The notes under the pieces were generated by a model. It did no database searches, was not told where the DNA came from, and was given only the letters and a program-made list of their open reading frames with translations. Both the position numbers and the translations under genes were made by a program. From positions 165,777 to 229,776 of the forward strand of contig JACEFZ010011670.1 of assembly GCA_014155875.1 (NCBI GenBank): DNA of 64,000 nt, given 5' to 3'. Below are positions 9,822 to 20,985 of the stretch, in pieces. Positions within the stretch are counted from its first letter, which is position 1, and each line of letters opens with the position of its first letter. Source of the DNA: Cepaea nemoralis (Eukaryota; Mollusca; Gastropoda; Stylommatophora; Helicidae).

Positions 9822-12690
9822 GATAGAAATGCATGTCGAAGTTCATCACACTGACCTTTCAGATGCATGTCAAAGTTCGTCACAATGACCTTCTAGAATC
9901 ATGTCAAAGTTCGTCACACTGACTTTCTAGAATCATGTCGACGTTCATCATACTGACCTTTCAGATGCATGTCAAAGTTCGTCACAATGACCTTCTAGAA
10001 TCATATCAAAGTTCGTCACATTGACTTTCTAGAATCATGTCGAAGTTCATCACACTGACCTTCTAGAATCATGTCAAAGTTCGTCACCCTAACCTTCTAG
10101 AATCATGTTAAAGTTCGTCACACTGACCGTCTAGAATCATATCGAAGTTCATCACACTGACTTTCTAGAATCATGTCAAAGTTCGTCACACTGACCTTCT
10201 AGAATCATATCAAAGTTCGTCACACTGACCGTCTAGAATCATGTCGAAGTTCATCACACTGACCTTTCAGATGCATGTCAAAGTTCGTCACAATGACCTT
10301 CTAGAATCATGTCAAAGTTCGTCACACTAACCTTCTAGAATCATGTCAAAGTTCGTCACACTGACCTTCTAGAATCATGTCAAAGTTCGTCACCCTAACC
10401 TTCTAGAATCATGTTAAAGTTCGTCACACTGACCGTCTAGAATCATATCGAAGTTCATCACACTGACTTTCTAGAATCATGTCAAAGTTCGTCACACTGA
10501 CCTTCTAGAATCATATCAAAGTTCGTCACACTGACCGTCTAGAATCATGTCGAAGTTCATCACACTGACCTTTCAGATGCATGTCAAAGTTCGTCACAAT
10601 GACCTTCTAGAATCATGTCAAAGTTCGTCACACTAACCTTCTAGAATCATGTCAAAGTTCGTCACACTGACCTTCTAGAATCATGTAAAAGTCCGTCACA
10701 CTGACCTTCTAGAATCATGTCAAATTTCATCACAATGACCTTCTAGAATCATGTCAAAGTTCGTCACACTGACTTTCTAGAATCATGTCGACGTTCATCA
10801 TACTGACCTTTCAGATGCATGTCAAAGTTCGTCACAATGACCTTCTAGAATCATATCAAAGTTCGTCACATTGACTTTCTAGAATCATGTCGAAGTTCAT
10901 CACACTGACCTTCTAGAATCATGTCAAAGTTCGTCACCCTAACCTTCTAGAATCATGTTAAAGTTCGTCACACTGACCGTCTAGAATCATATCGAAGTTC
11001 ATCACACTGACTTTCTAGAATCATGTCAAAGTTCGTCACACTGACCTTCTAGAATCATATCAAAGTTCGTCACACTGACCGTCTAGAATCATGTCGAAGT
11101 TCATCACACTGACCTTTCAGATGCATGTCAAAGTTCGTCACAATGACCTTCTAGAATCATGTCAAAGTTCGTCACACTAACCTTCTAGAATCATGTTAAA
11201 GTTCGTCACACTGACCGTCTAGAATCATGTAAAAGTCCGTCACACTGACCTTCTAGAATCATGTCAAAGTTCATCACACTGACCTTTCAGAATCATGTCA
11301 AAGTTCGTCACACTAACTTTCTAGAATCATGTCAAAGTTCGTCACACTGACCTTCTAGAATAATGTCGAAGTTCGTCACACTGACCTTCTAGAATCATGT
11401 CAAAGTTCGTCACACTGACCTTCTAGAATCATGTCAAAGTTCGTCACACTGACCGTCTAGAATCATGTTAAAGTTCGTCACACTGACCGTCTAGAATCAT
11501 ATCAAAGTTCATCACACTGACTTTCTAGAATCATGTCAAAGTTCATCACACTGACCTTTCAGATGCATGTCAAAGTTCGTCACACTAACTTTCTAGAATC
11601 ATGTCAAAGTTCGTCACACTGACCTTCTAGAATAATGTCGAAGTTCGTCACACTGACCTTCTAGAATCATGTCAAAGTTCGTCACACTGACCTTCTAGAA
11701 TCATGTCAAAGTTCGTCACACTGACCTTCTAGAATCATGTCAAAGTTCGTCACACTGACCTTCTGGAATCATGTCAAAGTCCGTCACACTGACCTTCTAG
11801 AATCATGTCAAAGTTCATCACACTGACCTTCTAGAATCATGTCAAAGTTCGTCACACTGACCTTCTAGAATCATGTCAAAGTTCGTCACAATGACCTTCT
11901 AGAATCACGTCAAAGGTCGTCACACTGACCTTCTAGAATCATGTCAAAGTCCGTCACACTGACCTTCTAGAATCATGTTAAAGTTCGTCACAATGACCTT
12001 CTAGAATCATGTCAAAGTTCGTCACACTGACCTTCTAGAATCATGTCAAAGTTCGTCACAATGACCTTCTAGAATCATGTCATAGTTCGTCACACTGACC
12101 TTTCAGATACATGTCAAAGTTCGTCACAATGACCTTCTAGAATCATGTCAAAGATCGTCACAATGACCTTCTAGAATCATGTCAAAGTTCGTCACACTGA
12201 CCTTCTAGAATCATATCAAAGTTCGTCACACTGACCTTCTAGAATCATGTCAAAGTTCGTCACAATGACCTTCTAGAATCATGTCAAAGTTCGTCACACT
12301 GACCTTTCAGATACATGTCAAAGTCCGTCACAATGACCTTCTAGAATCATGTCAAAGTTCGTCACAATGACCTTCTAGAATCATGTCAAAGTTCGTCACA
12401 ACGACCTTCTAGAATCATGTCAAAGTTCGTCACAATGACCTTCTAGAAACATGTCGAAGTTCGTCACACTGACCTTTCAGATACATGTCAAAGTTCGTCA
12501 CAATGACCTTCTAGAATCATGTCGAAGTTCATCACACTGACCTTCTAGAATCATGTCAAAGTTCGCCACACCGACCTTCTAGAATCATGTCGAAGTTCAT
12601 CACACTGACCTTCTAGAATCATGTCAAAGTTCGCCACACTGACATTCTAAAATCATGTCGAAGTTCATCACACTGACCTTTCAGATGCAT
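9822..12690. repeat. 34-bp satellite, about 84 copies, with higher-order structure
   Basis: Unit TTCTAGAATCATGTCAAAGT plus TCGTCACACTGACC, 34 bp, with a recurring variant lacking TAGAA (CTTTCAGATGCATG). The rare variant GTCACCCTAACC occurs at 10,083, 10,389 and 10,933, separated by exactly 9 and 16 units, and the variant ATGTCGACG at 9,935 and 10,785, 25 units apart, so blocks of units have been duplicated together. Confidence 0.97.
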
Positions 12691-13499
12691 GACAAGGAAA
12701 AACGCACTTCCCTCCCAGGAGGTACGAAGAAAATTAGGTAATTAATCTCTTATTTAGTCGTATCTTTCCTGTGTCCACTTTGTCAGCTTTCGTCGTGGGA
12801 TGCTCTTGTTGATAACCCCTAGTTGTAGAATCTGCTAGCTGTTTCATGTCCCCATCGATTGTCCCTCATTGATCCGACGTCCATTACCATACCATGTCTC
12901 CATAGATCCCTCTCAGTGAGCAGTTCTGCAAGCCAAATGCTCATAATTCTGTACCATTGAATTTGCCAGAGGCAACCCAGTTGCTACAGACAAAGCAGCC
13001 ATGTCAATATTGACTCACTGACATGAGTTTTATGCATGTTTAAAATTGCTGGCGTCTAATGAAAGTGTTTGTGGAAGACCGACATTCATTCAAACATGCA
13101 CACGCACACAAACAACAACTTGCTTTCAGAAACTCTTGTGCGACCAACCCGCGCGGTAACGGTGCGGGAAATGCTGTTGACAGTTGTACATCACGTGGTC
13201 ACGGTTAGTGTGCTGTTGCCAAAGATCACGTCTGTGCCACATGGATCAGTACTTCACTCACTTTACATAGATCAATCACATTAGGAGAATGGGAGCACAG
13301 TGCATGAATGTCGTAGCACTGCGAGAATCCAATTATGGATATACCAGAATCACGCATGCTGTACTTGTATGTGAGAGGCGGGATAAGGGTATCCCCTATC
13401 AAAGGAGGAGTCAGGTGCCTCCTTCTCTTCGTTAGCCTATGAGGCACCTTTGGGTAAGGTAGAGAACCCGTTTATCCTCTCACCCCCCCCCCCCCTCCT
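12691..13499. other. Unique spacer, no gene recognised
   Basis: Mixed-composition sequence with a poly-C run near 13,481-13,495. The longest frames are about 70 codons with no recognisable motif. Confidence 0.5.
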
Positions 13500-13880
13500 G
13501 ATCAAGGAAAAGTGAAACTATGCGTGCAGGCGGTGGATAGATCTGGAGAGCAGCTGACAGGTAGTAGTAGATTATGGTGTGAAGTTTCACGACGGCAGGC
13601 AAAGGATCTCTTTACAAAGATAAATGGATACGGTTATCGACAAGACTAGTCAATTGCTAATGGGGGATAAACAGCAATGGCAGACTGCCTTCTTTACATA
13701 TGCCTAGAAGGTCGTGATTCGTCAGATGAAACAGAAACGGCGTTAATGGGAGCTCCATAGAGCAGCCTGGTCCGGTAGGATATCGAGGCACGAGTACAGA
13801 GATGATCCAAGGTGATCTGGTGAAATGACCAACTATGACCTCCCACGTTTATCAGCGTGGCACATGATGATGATGATACA
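13500..13880 (+). mobile_element. LINE 3' end relic with (GAT)n tail
   Basis: The last 100 bp (GGTGATCTGGTGAAATGACC, then CGTTTATCAGCGTGGCAC, then GATGATGAT) match the termini at 7,820-7,897 and 53,050-53,120. The upstream part is presumed to be the same element but is too degenerate to read as protein. Confidence 0.55.
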
Positions 13881-13883
13881 CCC

Positions 13884-13895
13884 GTGTCTGTGTGT

Positions 13896-13933
<38 letters not shown>
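13884..13933. repeat. (TG)n microsatellite
   Basis: Near-perfect TG dinucleotide run directly after the LINE tail. Confidence 0.95.
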
Positions 13934-13934
<1 letters not shown>

Positions 13935-13935
<1 letters not shown>

Positions 13936-14095
13936 AAGCTGAGGTGGCGTAGCGGCCAGACGGTCTTCAGCCGTACCAGTGATCTTGAGCTCGATCCTCC
14001 CAGAGCGGTTTGCAATGTTACAATGGAGCCGGTGTCCCAGGTCGACCCTAACCTGTATACCTGGATAAGTCTGGGTTTGACTCCAACCTCACCAG
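13935..14095 (+). mobile_element. tRNA-derived SINE head
   Basis: Has an A-box-like GGTGGCGTAGCGG near 13,943 and a B-box-like GAGCTCGATCCTCC near 13,987, at normal tRNA spacing. No acceptor-stem pairing is convincing, so I call it a SINE head, not a tRNA gene. The 19-bp array starts within its 3' end (CAGCCATTGAGTGCCA). Confidence 0.6.
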
Positions 14096-15053
14096 CCATT
14101 GAGTGCCACATCAGCCATTGAGTACCACATCAGCCATTGAGTGCCACATCAGCCATTGAGTGCCAAGTCAGCCATTGAGTACCACATCAGCCATTGAGTA
14201 CCACATCAGCCATTGAGTGCCAAGTCAGCCATTGAGTACCACATCAGCCATTGAGTACCACATCAGCCATTGAGTGCCAAGTCAGCCATTGAGTACCACA
14301 TCAGCCATTGAGTACCACATCAGCCATTGAGTGCCACATCAGCCATTGAGTGCCACATCAGCCATTGAGTACCACATCAGCCATTGAGTGCCACATCAGC
14401 CATTGAGTGCCAAGTCAGCCATTGAGTACCACATCAGCCATTGAGTGCCACATCAGCCATTGAGTGCCAAGTCAGCCATTGAGTACCACATCAGCCATTG
14501 AGTACCACATCAGCCATTGAGTGCCAAGTCAGCCATTGAGTACCACATCAGCCATTGAGTACCACATCAGCCATTGAGTGCCAAGTCAGCCATTGAGTAC
14601 CACATCAGCCATTGAGTGCCACATCAGCCATTGAGTGCCACATCAGCCATTGAGTACCACATCAGCCATTGAGTGCCACATCAGCCATTGAGTACCACAT
14701 CAGCCATTGAGTACCACATCAGCCATTGAGTACCACATCAGCCATTGAGTACCACATCAGCCATTGAGTACCACATCAGCCATTGAGTGCCAAGTCAGCC
14801 ATTGAGTGCCACATCAGCCATTGAGTACCACATCAGCCATTGAGTACCACATCAGCCATTGAGTACCACATCAGCCATTGAGTACCACATCAGCCATTGA
14901 GTGCCACATCAGCCATTGAGTACCACATCAGCCATTGAGTGCCACATCAGTCATTGAGTGCCACATCAGCCATTGAGTACCACATCAGCCATTGAGTGCC
15001 ACATCAGCCATTGAGTACCACATCAGCCATTGAGTGCCAAGTCAGCCATTGAG
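14094..15053. repeat. 19-bp minisatellite, about 50 copies
   Basis: Units AGCCATTGAGTACCACATC and a second type with GTGCCAAGTC. The two types are interspersed in a semi-regular order, with little other change. The array links the SINE head at 13,935 to the SINE beginning at 15,054. Confidence 0.97.
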
Positions 15054-15345
15054 TGCCCCTGGGTCTGTACAATACGGGTCTAGCACCATATGTCCCCTCC
15101 GTGACGAAGGGGTAACGGACGCGGTTCATGATCCCGCATACCTGCGTTCGAAACACAGCTGCGCGGGTTTTGGCAGCAGACCGCGTTGCGCTGTTTTTCT
15201 TTTTAACGAAATGATATGGGTGCCGGTAGTTCAGAAAGCAATGGCAAACTACTGAACGTAAAGTTGCCAAGACATCAAAAACAGCAAAAAATGCTGGTGT
15301 TGACGGCAAACGTTCTGTAAAGGATATACTTGTACAACTAACTTT
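15054..15345 (+). mobile_element. SINE with RTE-like tail
   Basis: Head region has B-box-like GCGTTCGAAAC near 15,142. The core TTCAGAAAGCAATGGCAAAC at about 15,230 is followed by GTAAAGTTGCCAAGA and the ending TGTAAAGGATATAC. Same family as the minus-strand copy at 7,085, including the GTGCCGGTAGTT lead-in to the core. Confidence 0.75.
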
Positions 15346-15715
15346 AACCGTATTTCTAAGGGCCTTAAATGTGCAAAAAAGGACCTTCACTTTGACAAAG
15401 ACAAGTTTATACAAATAACGTTTGTGGGTGGGTTGTCTGATTTTGACCTGCAGCCTTGGAAGTGGCGCATTTCCCCAAGGGTTTCCATGTCCAAAAGTCC
15501 ATGGATTCTAACTTGAGGAACGTATACACGGTTCCTATTAGGTTTTCGCCCTCATCCGAGAAGGCTTAACGCTCGAGCTACTACTCCAGGATCGGGGGTA
15601 GGGGGGATTGGGGTGTACCGACCTTTTCCACCATTCCAGACTGGAAGAAAGCAGATGTGCAAGAGATGGGGGAAGATGTATCTTCCAAGCCAGTACTCTG
15701 CTGTATGTTCACTGC
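15346..15715. other. Spacer, no gene recognised
   Basis: Mixed sequence between a SINE and the 44-bp array. I see no coding motif or repeat family I can name. Confidence 0.5.
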
Positions 15716-15718
15716 ACA

Positions 15719-16515
15719 CGCGGATAACTGCATGTGGACATCAATCTCCTACAATATAACACACGGATAACTGCATGTGGACATCAATCTCCTACAATAG
15801 ATAACACACGGATAACTGCATGTGGACATCAATCTTCTACAATATAACACACGCGGATAACTGCATGTGGACATCAATCTCCTACAATAGATAACACACG
15901 GATAACTGCATGTGGACATCAATCTCCTACAATATAACACACGGATAACTGCATGTGGACATCAATCTCCTACAATAGAACACACGGATAACTGCATGTG
16001 GACATCAATCTCCTACAATATAACACACGGATAACTGCATGTGGACATCAATCTCCTACAATAGAACACACACGGATAACTGCATGTGGACATCAATCTC
16101 CTACAATATAACACACGGATAACTGCATGTGGACATCAATCTCCTACAATATAACACACGGATAACTGCATGTGGACATCAATCTCCTACAATAGATAAC
16201 ACACGGATAACTGCATGTGGACATCAATCTCCTACAATAGATAACACACGGATAACTGCATGTGGACATCAATCTCCTACAATAGATAACACACGGATAA
16301 CTGCATGTGGACATCAATCTCCTACAATAGATAACACACGGATAACTGCATGTGGACATCAATCTCCTACAATAGAACACACGGATAACTGCATGTGGAC
16401 ATCAATCTCCTACAATAGATAACACACGGATAACTGCATGTGGACATCAATCTCCTACAATAGATAACACACGGATAACCTGCATGTGGACATCAATATC
16501 CTACAATAGATAACA
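15719..16515. repeat. Minisatellite of about 44 bp, about 18 copies
   Basis: Invariant GGATAACTGCATGTGGACAT, then CAATCTCCTACAATA, joined by a variable linker (TAACAC, GATAACAC or GAACACAC) so unit length varies from 42 to 47 bp. Short repetitive frames on both strands are by-products. Confidence 0.96.
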
Positions 16516-17024
16516 CAAAGAGACCTTCAATACTAACCTCACCAGAGTTCCCAAACTCTGTAGCAGCGGCATGTGGTATACACACAGTGATCCTCTCCTG
16601 GGTTACGATCCTCGCGCAATGTGCTTAGTTCCGAGACTGGAGGGCGTGCAGAGGAAGTGATAATATACAATGCTGACTAGGACTGGAGGCGACCAGACAA
16701 ACCGTACCTCTAGCTTGTACGCGCAACAACACACATTTGATGTAGAAGTTCGCGCAATCCAGATAGCAACAGAGAAATGACTGAACATCAGTCATGATTC
16801 ACAACCTCAGGAGTTACTAACAGTTCTTGAGGTACTTCAGCGCATAAAGTTGCCAGAACTACAGACATTACTGTCGGAACTAAGCAGTCGGTATAAGGTC
16901 ACCACAGAATGGACTGTTGGTCCAACTAACACAGGCTTTCTATCATACAAACCAGTATCAGTTCTACAGAGTCACTACCCAAACTCTGTCCGTCTGTCCA
17001 CCAGTCACTACTCCGTATGAGGGA
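16516..17024. other. Spacer, no gene recognised
   Basis: No reading frame with a recognisable motif. It may include the 3' flank of the minus-strand degenerate gene to its right. Confidence 0.45.
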
Positions 17025-18145
17025 ACATCACGCTTCGATTCAGGATCTGCTCGTAGTGCAGCTCTCTCATTCTCTGAATCATCAGTAATAATATCTGTTT
17101 CAGCATCACTATAATATTCGGCTGTAGGAATATCTTCTCCATAACTTGAATTCTGACAGCTAATATTCCTACAACCATTTGGGAATTAGTTTCCTGTCTA
17201 TAGCTGAAGAACTTGACATGGCACTACCTCTATTTACAATCATACTATTCCTTTCCTTAATACTTTTCTTCATTGGCTTTCTTTCGTTCTTGGTCCTCGT
17301 CTGTCCATCTTTCCTTAACTTCAATCTTGTCTCCTTAGTCAAATGAGTTGGTTTTGACTGAGTTCTCTATTAAGTCAGTTTGACTTCCCTTTGTTATCTT
17401 GCTGACTGGTTGTACCTGAGTCTGCTGTACTACTTTCTATCGTATTACTTGCCTGCGTCTGTGTCTCTCGGTTTCTTTTCTTTACTAATAACGTCGTCTT
17501 CTTTTCCTGTCTACTAGTCACATTCGCAACCATTTTAGGATTAGTCTGTATTTTATTTACAGGTTCAACTCTGTCTCTTACACCTGAGTTTAGATATTGT
17601 CTTTGCCTTTTCTCTAACCAGTCGTCACGTCTTTTTCTAGCAGTTGCACTGTGAGAGGGCCAGTCCCATGATTTCCTTGAAATGTTTCTCTCACGCCCAT
17701 TTTTGTATTTATAACTACTATACCAGTCCGACCTTTCACTATTTCGTCTGTTCTCACCGTCTTTTACTCTATATAGATCAGGCCTTGGTTCGTCATAACC
17801 ATATTGTCTTCTGTCTTTATTAAGCAATGGCTGTCTCCTGTTATTCTTTCCTACTCCATTACAGTCTACCTTAAATCTATAAGGGTCTTTTCTAGTCGTT
17901 CTGTTCTTCAACGTTTCCAGAAAATTCTCTACTTCCGTAATTGACACCTTTAATTCCCCTAACCATGTACTAACACGTTGTAACTCCCCACTCAAGTAAT
18001 TCATATTTCTTCCTTTTTAAATATCTATCAACCTGAAACAACCTTTCTACTTCTTCTTCTGCATATTCTTGAACTCAGCCGAAATTATGCCTGTTTCTCC
18101 ACTGTGCTGTGATGGACCTGTGCTAAGGTGTCCTGTTCCGCCATG
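17025..18145 (-). pseudogene. Degenerate unidentified protein gene (possible retroelement gag)
   Basis: I do not recognise this protein. The longest frame is 17,375-18,004 on the minus strand (209 aa, starting ATG at 18,004). It is hydrophilic and rich in Arg, Lys, Asp, Asn and Gln, with no Cys-His knuckle. Upstream on the same strand an ATG in good context (AGCATGGCGG, near 18,143) opens a frame that breaks after about 20 codons, and another frame reads YAEEEVERLFQVDRYLKRK near 18,030-18,080. Downstream, 17,025-17,158 again looks coding in an acidic frame. Consecutive coding-like pieces in different frames suggest one gene broken by small indels. A gag-like retroelement protein is possible but unproven; a host pseudogene is the alternative. 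Confidence 0.35.
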
Positions 18146-18174
18146 CTGAAATATACTTAAACAAAGCAAGCAAA

Positions 18175-18345
18175 GAACCACACAATTTCAATTTCTTAAT
18201 TTAAGGAATACACTCACTTGTTTTGTAAAACTACAGTTAGTTTCTAGGTTTGGGAACCACACAATTTCAACTTCTTAATTTAAGGAATACACTCACTTGT
18301 TTTGTAAAACTACAGTTAGTTTCTAGGTTTGGGAACCACACAATT
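18175..18345. repeat. 79-bp direct repeat, 2.1 copies
   Basis: GAACCACACAATTT begins at 18,175, 18,254 and 18,333. The two full units differ at one position. Lies just upstream of the minus-strand degenerate gene. Confidence 0.95.
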
Positions 18346-18676
18346 TTTACCCTGATTTTGTTTCCTGACTCAAGCACGTACTTTCTTCGACTCGGCGTCA
18401 GATTTCGTTCGATCACCAGGAGCCTGTGTCAGCTGAAAATCAGTCGCGGAGTTCAGGTAGCAGAGTTCAGGTAGTCTGTCTCTTCCCCCAGGTAATTTCG
18501 TCACTTCTCTAGGGATGCCGGGATAATCTTCAACCCCTGGTCGGGTCCCATCTGAGATTTGTAGCCTTTGTTTTCACCCCGGGTGGGGTACATCATCGAC
18601 GTCTTGAGATAGCGACAACGTAGGTGGCTGGCGATTTGAAATTAGCAAAACTCAGGCCATGGTAAGCCCTTTTTTT
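18346..18676. other. Spacer, no gene recognised
   Basis: Includes a short duplicated CAGAGTTCAGGTAG. No other structure seen. Confidence 0.5.
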
Positions 18677-18912
18677 GAAACGCTAGAGTTCAGACAACGG
18701 CTATGACCAGCCCCTTGATAACGCTGAAGTTCAGACAACGGCCATGACAAGCCCTTTGATAACGCCAAAGTTCAGACAACGGCTATGACCAGCCCCTTGA
18801 TAACGCTGAAGTTCAGACAACGGCCATGACAAGCCCTTTGATAACGCCAAAGTTCAGACAACGGCCATGACAAGCCCTTTGATAACGCCAAAGTTCAGAC
18901 AACGGCTATGTT
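18677..18912. repeat. 41-bp minisatellite, about 6 copies
   Basis: Units AAAGTTCAGACAACGGCYAT plus GACNAGCCCYTTGATAACGCC, alternating between two variants (GCTATGACCAGCCCC and GCCATGACAAGCCCT), suggesting an 82-bp dimer. Confidence 0.93.
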
Positions 18913-19132
18913 GAGGCTCTTGAGGTATAAATTTGCGAAGGAGCGGTTATGACAAGCCTCTGGAGTTGTACTATGCAGAGCGACGGCTCTACCAAGCCTC
19001 TTGAGTTGTACAATGAAAAGCAACGGCTATATCAGGCCTCTTGAGTTGTACTATGCAAAGCGACGGCTCTACCAAGCCTCTTGAGTTGTACAATGAAAAG
19101 CAACGGCTATATCAAGCCTCTGTAACAGCCTT
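18913..19132. repeat. 40-bp array, about 5 copies, related to the array on its left
   Basis: Units GCGACGGCTCTACCAAGCCT plus CTTGAGTTGTACTATGCAAA, alternating with an AAGCAACGGCTATATCA variant. The ACGGCTNTNNCAAGCC portion matches the 41-bp unit at 18,677-18,912, so the arrays are probably diverged sisters. Confidence 0.88.
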
Positions 19133-19625
19133 ACAGAGGACCACCCCTGGGCGGGCTTTCGGCCTCTGTATTTGCAGATTACTGAATTTTACTGGGCAGG
19201 CATCACTTCACTGGTTGTTCCACCACGTGCCGAAACTGTTTCTAGGAGTTAATTGACCGGAGCATGGAACAATAACAAGCGGTTCCCGACTTTGATAAAA
19301 ACCTCGAACAGACAGTAGCTCCTTTTAAAACTGACTCGAGAAAACGTCTGTTCTAAATACCTTTTTTTAGGCAGTCTGGTCTGGATCCTTTGAAGGTTTC
19401 CTAGTACTTCGGATTGCGTCCGCGACGGCCAAATCCAGTATCCTGGTCACGGCACCATTTCGAGTCCTATACCAGTGTACAAGAACTCGAAGGCATGTTG
19501 TTTTTGTTGATATAAAGTTTATTTGCACAAGATGACAATCGGCTTCTCGTCTCGTCAAAAAGACTGATGTTAACCTCCTCTCAAGTCAAAGGCCGGATCT
19601 TAACTGCCCTTGCCAACCCAATACG
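19133..19625. other. Spacer, no gene recognised
   Basis: No coding motif found. Frames are below 75 codons. Confidence 0.5.
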
Positions 19626-19673
19626 TCACGATTGAGCATCTCTCTCCCTTTCACTCTCGATGCTCAATCGTGC
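19626..19673. other. Perfect inverted repeat, 14-bp arms, 18-nt loop
   Basis: CACGATTGAGCATC at 19,627-19,640 pairs with GATGCTCAATCGTG at 19,659-19,672. The loop is pyrimidine-rich. Neither a transposon terminus nor an RNA gene is supported by neighbours. Confidence 0.85.
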
Positions 19674-19737
19674 TGTATCTGTTTCCCACTAGATTCTAAT
19701 AATACCCCAGTACTCCTCCCTTACTGTTACAACAGTA

Positions 19738-19914
19738 ATAGATAAATACGGACAGACAGAGATAAATAGACAGAAGAATAGACAGCATACAGACAAACAG
19801 AAATACCGACAGACAGATAAATATACAGACAAACAGAAATACCGACAGACAGATAAATATACAGACAAAAATAAAGACAGCAAAGACAGAGAGAAATACG
19901 AATAGACAGAGAAA
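19738..19914. repeat. ACAGACAGATAAATA-type simple repeat
   Basis: Irregular units of AGACAGATAAATATACAGAC and AAACAGAAATACCG, about 36 bp, merging on the right into a (CGAA)n stretch that belongs to a LINE tail. Confidence 0.85.
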
Positions 19915-20155
19915 GAACGAACGAACGATCCAACGAATGAACGAACTTTATTTTCAAAGGGTCACAAATTGGACACGCAGGCCCGTCTAACATTCGACCC
20001 TTGCAGTCACTGTTCTTTCGCATTACCTATATATCTATTGTGTATGTTACATTCACATGAAAAAAAAAAACATTGTCAAATGGAAGTTGTGAACACAAAC
20101 AATGCATATCATGTCATGAGACAGGCAGACAGGCAGGCAGGCAGGCAGGCGTAAA
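19915..20155 (-). mobile_element. LINE 3' end, minus strand
   Basis: The + strand reads (CGAA)n, then AACTTTATTTTCAAAGGGT and GGACACGCAGGCCCGTCTAA, the reverse complement of the 3' terminus also seen at 5,326 (-), 36,137 (-), 42,325 (-) and 55,230 (+). The UTR beyond it (20,030-20,110) matches 22,015-22,120. Ends in a (CAGG)n run at 20,123-20,150. Confidence 0.75.
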
Positions 20156-20284
20156 TACAAACATATATACTTGCATTCATACTTACAGCATTTACACACC
20201 ACCCACTCAATAACATACGAATACACTCCCTCGCATAAACATATACTCTCATAATCACAAACTCTAGACAGATAAATATACAGA

Positions 20285-20985
20285 CATCATCATCATCAAG
20301 TGCCCTGCCAGCTGGCGGGCGTAGGCGTTCATGGCTCTCCACAGATCTCGGTCTTTTGTGTTCTGGATCAACTCTGCTGATGATATCCCTCCATGCCACC
20401 GTCTCAATCCATCCAGCATCATTTCTCTTGGTCTGCCTCTGCCTCTCTTTCCCTCGATTTTTTCCAGTTGTCACGATGTTCACTAATGCCTCACTTCTCT
20501 TCAGATGACCAAAGAAAGATGTATGTCTTTTTCTTAATTTTTTTGTTCGCATATCCTTTACAGGACATCGCTGTTAACATCAGCATCTTTCAGCTGTATG
20601 TTGATTTCTCGGCAAGATTACGCTCTGTAGTTTGCCATTGCTTTCTGAGCGACCGGCTCACATACCCCGTAAGTTATCGTCGCGGAGAGAACCGCCACCG
20701 ATTCTCACACACGTCACGTTACTCACGAACGTATACGGGATTACGGAGAAAGTCGCTAACTCCTAGGCCAGGGAGACCGGCAAAGTCTCTCTGTCTTATA
20801 GTTGTATATAATGTTCTAGTTTCATTAGCCTCTTTCAGGCTGTCGTTATTCTCTGGCAGTCCTAGGAAGTCGCAACATTTTCAGGAACCACATCTCTGTT
20901 GCTTCTAATTTCTTCTTAATTTGTTCATTTACATTCCAAGATTCACTGCCATACAGCAATAAATATTTACAAACAGCAAAGCTAA
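20285..20985 (-). mobile_element. RTE-like LINE 3' part, interrupted by a SINE
   Basis: Two pieces of one minus-strand LINE flank the SINE at 20,551-20,800. The upstream piece (20,985 down to 20,801) reads LLYGSESWNVN and ATEMWFLKMLR. The downstream piece (20,550 to 20,285) reads SFFGHLKRSEAL, WIETVAWRDIISRVDPEH and ends in a GATGATGATG tail. These are the usual C-terminal motifs of RTE-type ORF2. The tail is shared with 6,653 (-). Confidence 0.82.
20551..20800 (-). mobile_element. SINE with RTE-like tail, nested in a LINE
   Basis: Minus-strand core GCTCAGAAAGCAATGGCAAA and ending TGTAAAGGATATGCGAAC, nearly the same as the + strand copy at 61,850-62,112. The shared head includes ACGTGACG and the TCTCCGTAATCCCGT block. 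It splits a LINE reading frame. No clear target-site duplication was found by eye. Confidence 0.8.

Noticed and set aside
13935..14010. Genuine tRNA gene
   Set aside because: A and B boxes are tRNA-like, but acceptor and anticodon stems do not pair convincingly and the 3' side runs into a repeat. The same applies to the heads at 37,480, 40,720, 53,748 and 60,826.
14094..16515. Possible CRISPR-like repeat-spacer arrays (19-bp and 44-bp arrays)
   Set aside because: Linkers between conserved parts are near-identical, not unique spacers; there are no cas genes and the context is eukaryotic.
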